From: Saccopteryx bilineata
Taxonomy: Eukaryota > Chordata > Mammalia > Chiroptera > Emballonuridae
DNA length: 64,000 nucleotides
Assembly (NCBI RefSeq): GCF_036850765.1
Contig: NC_089498.1
Coordinates: 56,161,795-56,225,794, forward strand
Direction: 5' to 3'
The translations under genes and the position numbers were made by a program. Within the stretch, counting starts at the first letter, position 1. Every line of letters begins with the position of its first letter. Positions 58,633-64,000 of this stretch are shown piece after piece. The notes below the pieces were generated by a model that was not told the DNA's origin, searched no databases, and worked only from the letters and a program-made list of their open reading frames with translations.

Positions 58633-59012
58633 GGCCCCGGCTAGTTGGCTCAGTGGTAGAGCCTCGGCCTGGCATGCAGGAGTGCCAGGTTTGATTCCTG
58701 GCCAGGGCACACAGGAGAGGCACCCATCTGCTTCTCCACCCCCCCCCCTCTTCTTCCTCTCTGTCTCTCTCTTCCCCTCCCGCAGCCAAGGCTCCATTGG
58801 AACAAAGTTGGCCCAGGCACTGAGGATGGCTCTATGGTCTCTGCCTCAGGCGCTAGAATGAATGACTCTGGTTGCAACAGAGCATCACCCCAGATGGGCA
58901 GAGCATCGCCCCCTGGTGGGCATACCGGATGGATCCTGGTCGGGTCCATGCGGGAGTCTGTCTGACTGCCTCCTCGTTTCCAACTTCAGAAAAATACAAA
59001 AAACAAACAAAC
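58633..59012 (+). mobile_element. Type A SINE in the L1 5' UTR
   Basis: AAAGTTGGCC subfamily, intact head (GGCCCCGGCTAGTTGGCTCA) and a slightly altered B box (GGTTTGATTCC). TSD AAATGTTTAGATAG/AAATGTCTGGATAG with two mismatches. It separates the L1 promoter from ORF1. Confidence 0.93.
58908..58921 (-). promoter_or_regulatory. CTCF-core-like block in SINE
   Basis: GCCCCCTGGTGGGC, identical to the blocks at 4167, 12369 and 29144. It sits in the L1 5' UTR. Confidence 0.45.
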
Positions 59013-59365
59013 AAATGTCTGGATAGAAAAACACTTGAGGCAAAGAAGTAGGCCACATCTAATCCCATACCTAATCACTGAATTATAGTTCTGAGCCCAA
59101 CAAGTAGCCAGCAATAAAAGACAACAGAAAGCGGAGTTTAGGGGAATTTGAACTTTTAAAGTAACTTCTCCTAGGCCAAGAGCACATAAAAGCAAGCCTA
59201 GGAGTGCAGCTCATATTTACAATAGCACCTGGACCCAGCAGAGATAGCCACAAGATCCGAATAACCTGTAGCTCCCAAATAGTGGATAAGAATCAGTCAC
59301 AAGCAATGACCCCCAGTAATCTCCCCCAGGTCCCAGCCAGGGAAGTCTAGGGCAACACAGACAAA

Positions 59366-60215
59366 ATGGGAAGACAAAGAAGTACAATCCAAATGACTCC
59401 ACAAGAGAAACCCTCAGAAAAAGAGCTGAATGAGATGGATATAAGCAAACTACCAGAGGCAGAGTTTAGAATAACGATTATTAGAATGCTGAAAGATCTT
59501 AGAACAACAATGGGAGGTCACAGTGAGCACATAAATAAATAAATAACAAGTATTAAAAAGGCCATTGAAATAATAAAGAAGAACCAATCAGAAATGACAA
59601 ATACAATATCTGAAATGAAGACTACACTAGAAGCAATTAAAAACAGGCTGGATGAAGCAGAGGATTGAATCAGTGATTCAGAAGACAAGATAATTGAAAA
59701 CACAGAAGCAGAGCAGCAAAAAGAAAAGAGAATGAAAAAATCTGAGGAAACTCTAAGAGAGCTGTGTGACAATCTAAGAGAAACAACATCTGCATCATAG
59801 AAGTTCCTGAAGAAGAAGAGAAAGAACAAGGGATTGAAACCTTGTTTAATCAAATCATAGCAGAAAACTTCCCTAAGTTGAGGCAGGAAAATGTCACACA
59901 AATTCAAGAAGCACAGAGAACTCCATTAAAGAGAAACCCAAAGAAACCTACACCAAGACAAATCATAATTAAAATACCACAGCTAAGTGATAAAGAGAAA
60001 ATATTAAAAGCTCTATAGAAAAAAAGGCTATCACCTACAAAGGAGCCCCCATAAGGATGACATCCCACTTCTCAACAGAAACACTTGAGGCCAGAAGGGA
60101 ATGGCAAGAAATATTCAAAGTAATACAGAACAAGAGCCTACAAACAAGACTAGTTTATCCAGCAAGGCTATCATTTAAAATTGAAGGAGAAATAAAAAGT
60201 TTCCCAGACAAATAA
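59366..60215 (+). pseudogene. L1 ORF1 pseudogene (RNA-binding chaperone)
   Basis: The start codon at 59366 (MGRQRSTIQMTPQEKPSEKE) opens a frame that stops at codon 59 (59540-59542), where an AAAT repeat has shifted the frame. Downstream, still recognisable: a coiled-coil-like part (59560-59720, acidic and leucine-rich), and the RRM/C-terminal region ('ataattaaaataccacag', 'acttctcaacagaaacacttgaggcc', 'ctagtttatccagcaaggctatc') up to the stop at 60213. Further stops lie at about 59666 and 60016. ORF1p normally forms trimers that coat L1 RNA. This copy could make only a short N-terminal stub. Confidence 0.85.
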
Positions 60216-60302
60216 AAACACACAAAAAAAACCCCAAAACTAAAGGAATTCATTACAACCAAACCAAGACTGCTAAAGAGGAATACAGCTTTAAAGAACA
60301 AA

Positions 60303-63300
60303 ATGGCAATAAACAACTACATATCAATAATAACCTTAAATGTAAATGGATTAGATGATACAATCAAAAGACATAAAGTAGCTGCATGGATAAGAAATCA
60401 GGACCCATACATATGCTGTCTACAAGAGACACTCATCAAAACAAAACATGCACATAGACTAAAGGTAAAAGGATGGAAAAAAAATATTTCATGCAAATGG
60501 AAATGAAAGGAAAGCTGGAGGAGCAACACTTATATCCAACAAAATAGACTTTAAAACAAAGGCTATAAAAAGAGATAAAGAAGGTCACTACATAATGATA
60601 AAGGGAGCAATCCAACAGGAATATATAATCATCATAGATATCAACGCACCTAATATAGGAGTTCCTAATTATATAAAAGAAACTTTGATAGATATAAAAG
60701 GCAAGATCAACAGCAATCCATAATAGTAGGAGATTTTTTTAAAGGTTTTTTTTAAATTAATTAATTTATTTATTCATTATTAGAGAGGAGAAACAGAGGG
60801 AGAGAGAGGAGAGAGAGACAGAGAGAGAGGAGGGGGGAGGAGCTGGAAGCATCAACTCCCATATGTGCCTTGACCAGGCAAGCCCAGGGTTTTGAACTGG
60901 CGATCTCAGCATTTCCAGGTAGATGCTTTATCCACTGCGCCACCACAGGTCAGGCAATAGTAGGAGATTTTAATATTCCACTAACATTACTAGATAGCTC
61001 CTCAAGAAAGAAAATTAACAAAGAAACAGCAGATTTAAAGGACAAAGTAGATCAACTCGATTTAATAGATATCTTTAAAACCTTTCATCCTAAAGCAGCA
61101 GAATATACATTTTTTTCAAGTATTAATGGTACATTCTCTAGGATAGAAAACATGGTAGGACACAAAAGTGGGCTCAACAAATTTAAGAAGATTGAAATCA
61201 TATCAAGCATTTTCTCTGACCACAATGGCATGAAACTAGAAATCAACCACAACAGAAAAACTGAAAAATACTCAAACACATGAAAAGTAACTAGCATGTT
61301 ATTAAATAATGAATGGGTTAACAATGAAATCAAAGAATAAATTTTAAAATTACTAGAAATAAATTATAATGAACATACAACAACTCAAAATTTATGGGAC
61401 ACAGCAAAGGCAATACTGAGAGTGAAGTTCATAGCACTACAGACATTCCTTAAGAAGCTTGAATAAACTCAAATAAACAACTTAACCCTACATCTAAGAG
61501 AATTAGAAAAAGAACAGCAAGTAAGGCCCAGAGGTAGTAGAAGGAAAGAAATAATAAAGATCAGAGCAGAAATAAATGACATAGAAGCTAAAGAAACAAT
61601 AAGGATGATCAATGAAACCAAGAGCTGGTTCTTTAAAAGGGTAAACAAGATCAATGAACCTTTAACGAGATTCACCCAAAAAAGAAGAGAGAGGACTCAA
61701 ATAAATAAAATTAGAAATGAGAGTGGAGAAATAACAACTGACACAACAGAAATACAAAATATTGTCAGAAAATACTATAAAGAACTGTATGCCAAAAAAA
61801 TTAAAAAACCTAGATGAAATGGACATCTTCCTTGAAACATATAATCTTCCAAAAAATCAATCTGGAAGAATCAGAAAACCTAAGCAGACTGACAGCAACA
61901 AATGAGATTGAAACAGTTATTAAAAAGCTCCCAAAAAACAAAACCCCAGGGCCCAATGGCTTCACTGGTGAATTCTACAAATATTCAAGGAAGAACTAAC
62001 TCCTATCCTTCTCAAGATATTTCAAAAAATTCAAGAGGAAAGAACACTTCCAAGTTCCTTTTATGAGGCAAGCATAATTCTGATTCCAAAACCAGGCAAA
62101 GACAACACACACACAAAAAAAATTATAGGTCAATATCCCTGTTGAATTTAGATGCTAAAATTCTCAACAAAATATTAGCAAACCAAATCCAGCAATACAT
62201 GAAAAAAATCATAATTAAGTGTGATTTATTCTGGGAAGGCAAGGATGGTACAACATTCATAAATCAATCAATGTGATTCACAACATAAGCAAAAGGAAAG
62301 AGAAAAACCACATGATAATTTCAATAGATGCAGAAAAAAGCATTTGATAAAATCCAGTACCCATTTATATTCAAAACTCTTAGCAAAGTGGAAATACAGG
62401 GAACATACCTCAACATGATAAAAGCCATCTATGACAAACCCACAACCAACATCATACTCAATGGACAAAAATTAAAAGCCATTCCCCTAAAATCAGGAAA
62501 AAGGCAGGAGTGCCCCCTTTCACCACTCTTATTCAACATAGTTCTGGAAGTCCTAGCTACAGCAATCAGATAAGAAAAAATAAAAGGCATCCAAATTGGA
62601 AAAGAAGAAGTAAAAAATCATTATTTTCAGATGATATGATACTGTATATAGAAAACCCTAAAGTCTCAGTCAAAAAAACTACTGGACCTGATATACGAAT
62701 TTAGCAAGGTGGCAGGATATAAATTAATACACAGAACTCAGAGGCATTTTTATACATGAACAATGAAATGTCAGGGAAATTAAGGAAACAATCCCCTTCA
62801 CTACTGCAACAAAAAAATAAGGTACCTAGGAGCAAATTTAACCAAGGAGATTAAAGACTTATACTCAAAAAGTATAAAACAATGATAAAAGAACACAAGG
62901 AAGATACAAACAAGTGGAAGCATATACCATTCTCATGGTTAGGAAGAATAAACATCATTAAAATGTCCATATTACCCAAAGCAATTTATAAATTCAATGC
63001 AATACCAATTAAAATACCAATGACATACTTTAAAGATATAGAACACATATTCCAAAAATTTATATGGATCCAAAAAAGAACATGAATAGCCTCTGCAATC
63101 TTGAAAAAGAAGAATAAAGTAGGAGGTATCCACTTCCTGATATCAAGTTATACTACAAGGCCATTGTACTCAAAACAACTCGGTACTTGGAATAAGAACA
63201 GGTATATAGATCAATGGAACAGAACAGAGAACCCAGAAATAAACCCACACCTTTATGGACAATTGATATTTGACAAAGGAGGTAAGAGCATACAATGGAG

Positions 63301-64000
63301 TAAAGACAGTCTCTTTAACAAATGGTGTTGGGAAAATTGGACAGCTACCTGCAAAAAAATAAAACTAGACCACCAACTAACACCAGTCACAAAAATAAAC
63401 TCAAAATGGATAAAGGACTTAAATGTAAGTCATGAAACCATAAGCATCTTAGAAGAAAACATAGGCAGTAAGCTCACCAACATCTATCGCAGCGATATAT
63501 TAGCTGATCTATCTCCACAGGCGAGTGAAATAAAACATAGGATAAACAAATGGGACTATATCAAACTAAAAATCATACAGCTAAAGACTATATGAACAGA
63601 ATAAAAAGACAAACCGCACAATGGGAGAACATATTCAACAATACATCTGATATGGGGTTAATAACTAAAATTTACAAAGAACTTGTAAAACTCAACACCA
63701 GGAAGACAAACAATCCAATCAAAAAATGGGCACAAGAAATGAATAGACACTTCTCCAAAGAGGGCATAGACAGATGAAAAAATGTTCAACATCACTAATC
63801 ATTAGAGATATGCATATTAAAACCACAATGAGATACCATCTTACACTAGTTAGAATGGCACTCATTAACAAAACCACACAGAATAGGTACTGGCAAGGAG
63901 AAAGGGGAACCCTCCTGCACTGCTGGTGGGAATGCAGACTGGTGCAGCCACTGTGGAAAACAGTATGCAGATTTATCAAAAAATTAGAAATGGTTCTGCC
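60303..64000 (+). pseudogene. L1 ORF2 pseudogene (endonuclease-reverse transcriptase)
   Basis: It opens MAINNYISIITLNVNGL (endonuclease N-terminus) with the catalytic-site phrase CLQET at about codon 39. A frameshift lies in the A8 run at 60478. A type C SINE splits the endonuclease (60738-60955). The endonuclease C-terminal motif SDHNG is at about 61216-61230. The RT follows: '[12 protein letters not shown]' near 61950, and the catalytic motif as FSDDM at 62625-62639 (usually FADDM, both aspartates kept). The C-terminal part (63101-63595) stays open for 164 codons. Several frameshifts and stops interrupt it, and the last part lies beyond the window. Confidence 0.9.
60738..60955 (-). mobile_element. 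Type C SINE in the L1 endonuclease, 16-bp TSD
   Basis: Complete antisense copy with GA-rich tract. Perfect TSD AATAGTAGGAGATTTT at 60722-60737 and 60956-60971. Removing it and one TSD restores the endonuclease sequence (GDFNIP phrase just after). Confidence 0.96.

Larger units (their letters stand above)
57319..64000 (+). mobile_element. Full-length L1 (right end outside window)
   Basis: It begins at the expected L1 5' end (GGGGAGCCAAGATGG). A GC- and CpG-rich 5' UTR of about 2 kb follows (57319-59365, including a SINE), then ORF1, an intergenic stretch and ORF2 running off the window. An untruncated 5' end is rare for L1 insertions. ORF1 and ORF2 carry stops and frameshifts, so it cannot move itself. 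Confidence 0.93.

Noticed and set aside
59518..59907. 129-codon minus-strand open frame
   Set aside because: It is the shadow of L1 ORF1 on the opposite strand.
1..64000. Helitron (Helibat-type) elements, expected if this were a vesper bat
   Set aside because: I found no clear TC...CTAG-ended element with the 3' hairpin. Their absence is weak evidence against Vespertilionidae.
1..64000. Horseshoe bat origin
   Set aside because: I first considered it, but the SINE heads and bodies do not match the rhinolophid SINE as I remember it. The family-level call is left open, with a sac-winged bat only as a guess.

Overview
This is nuclear DNA from a placental mammal, most likely a bat. The window is AT-rich and carries no host protein-coding gene that I can support. 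It is dominated by nested retrotransposons: L1 LINEs, four kinds of tRNA-headed SINE, MaLR/MLT1-type LTRs and old MIR/L2 fossils. It also holds DNA transposons that still show clean terminal inverted repeats and target-site duplications (TSDs): three hAT, three Tigger/pogo-like and two mariner-type miniatures. Such well-preserved DNA transposons next to tRNA-derived SINEs point to Chiroptera. The SINE heads do not look like the standard vesper-bat VES or horseshoe-bat consensus as I remember them. A sac-winged (emballonurid) bat is my best but uncertain guess.

SINE names used here: type A starts GCCCTGGCCAGTTGGCTCAG and has a long GC-rich body (about 370 bp). Type B starts CCTGACCAGGCGGTGGCGCA (about 340 bp). 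Type C starts CCTGACCTGTGGTGGCGCAG (about 200 bp). Type D is a shorter, older VES-like SINE. All four carry a tRNA-like A box and a B box of the form GGTTCGANNCC, i.e. an internal Pol III promoter.

Layout. 1-3890 is one L1 copy whose 5' part is inverted relative to its 3' part (twin priming), broken by SINEs and a Tigger element. 3.9-22 kb holds scattered SINEs, L1 3' ends, an MLT1 LTR, a mariner miniature and a hAT element with a perfect 8-bp TSD. 22.4-24.1 kb holds an unexplained inverted repeat with arms of about 150 bp. 28-31 kb has a solo ERV LTR and a Tigger copy that keeps the C-terminal end of its transposase. 33.7-38 kb has L1s nested with a hAT, a MIR and another L1. 39.7-40 kb keeps a broken retroviral integrase core. 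43.2-44.2 kb is a three-level SINE-in-SINE nest. 48.3-53.3 kb is a long L1 with four SINE insertions, an MLT1 LTR and a hAT element that still encodes 51 codons of hAT dimerisation domain. 57.3-64.0 kb is a full-length L1 (5' UTR, ORF1, ORF2) running off the right edge, broken by stops, frameshifts and two SINEs.

The observation most worth testing is that type A SINEs repeatedly carry a 14-bp block (GCCCCCTGGTGGGC or its complement) that closely resembles the CTCF core motif. The family may therefore have seeded CTCF-like sites, as rodent B2 SINEs have. All repeat boundaries without a stated TSD were placed by eye and are approximate.
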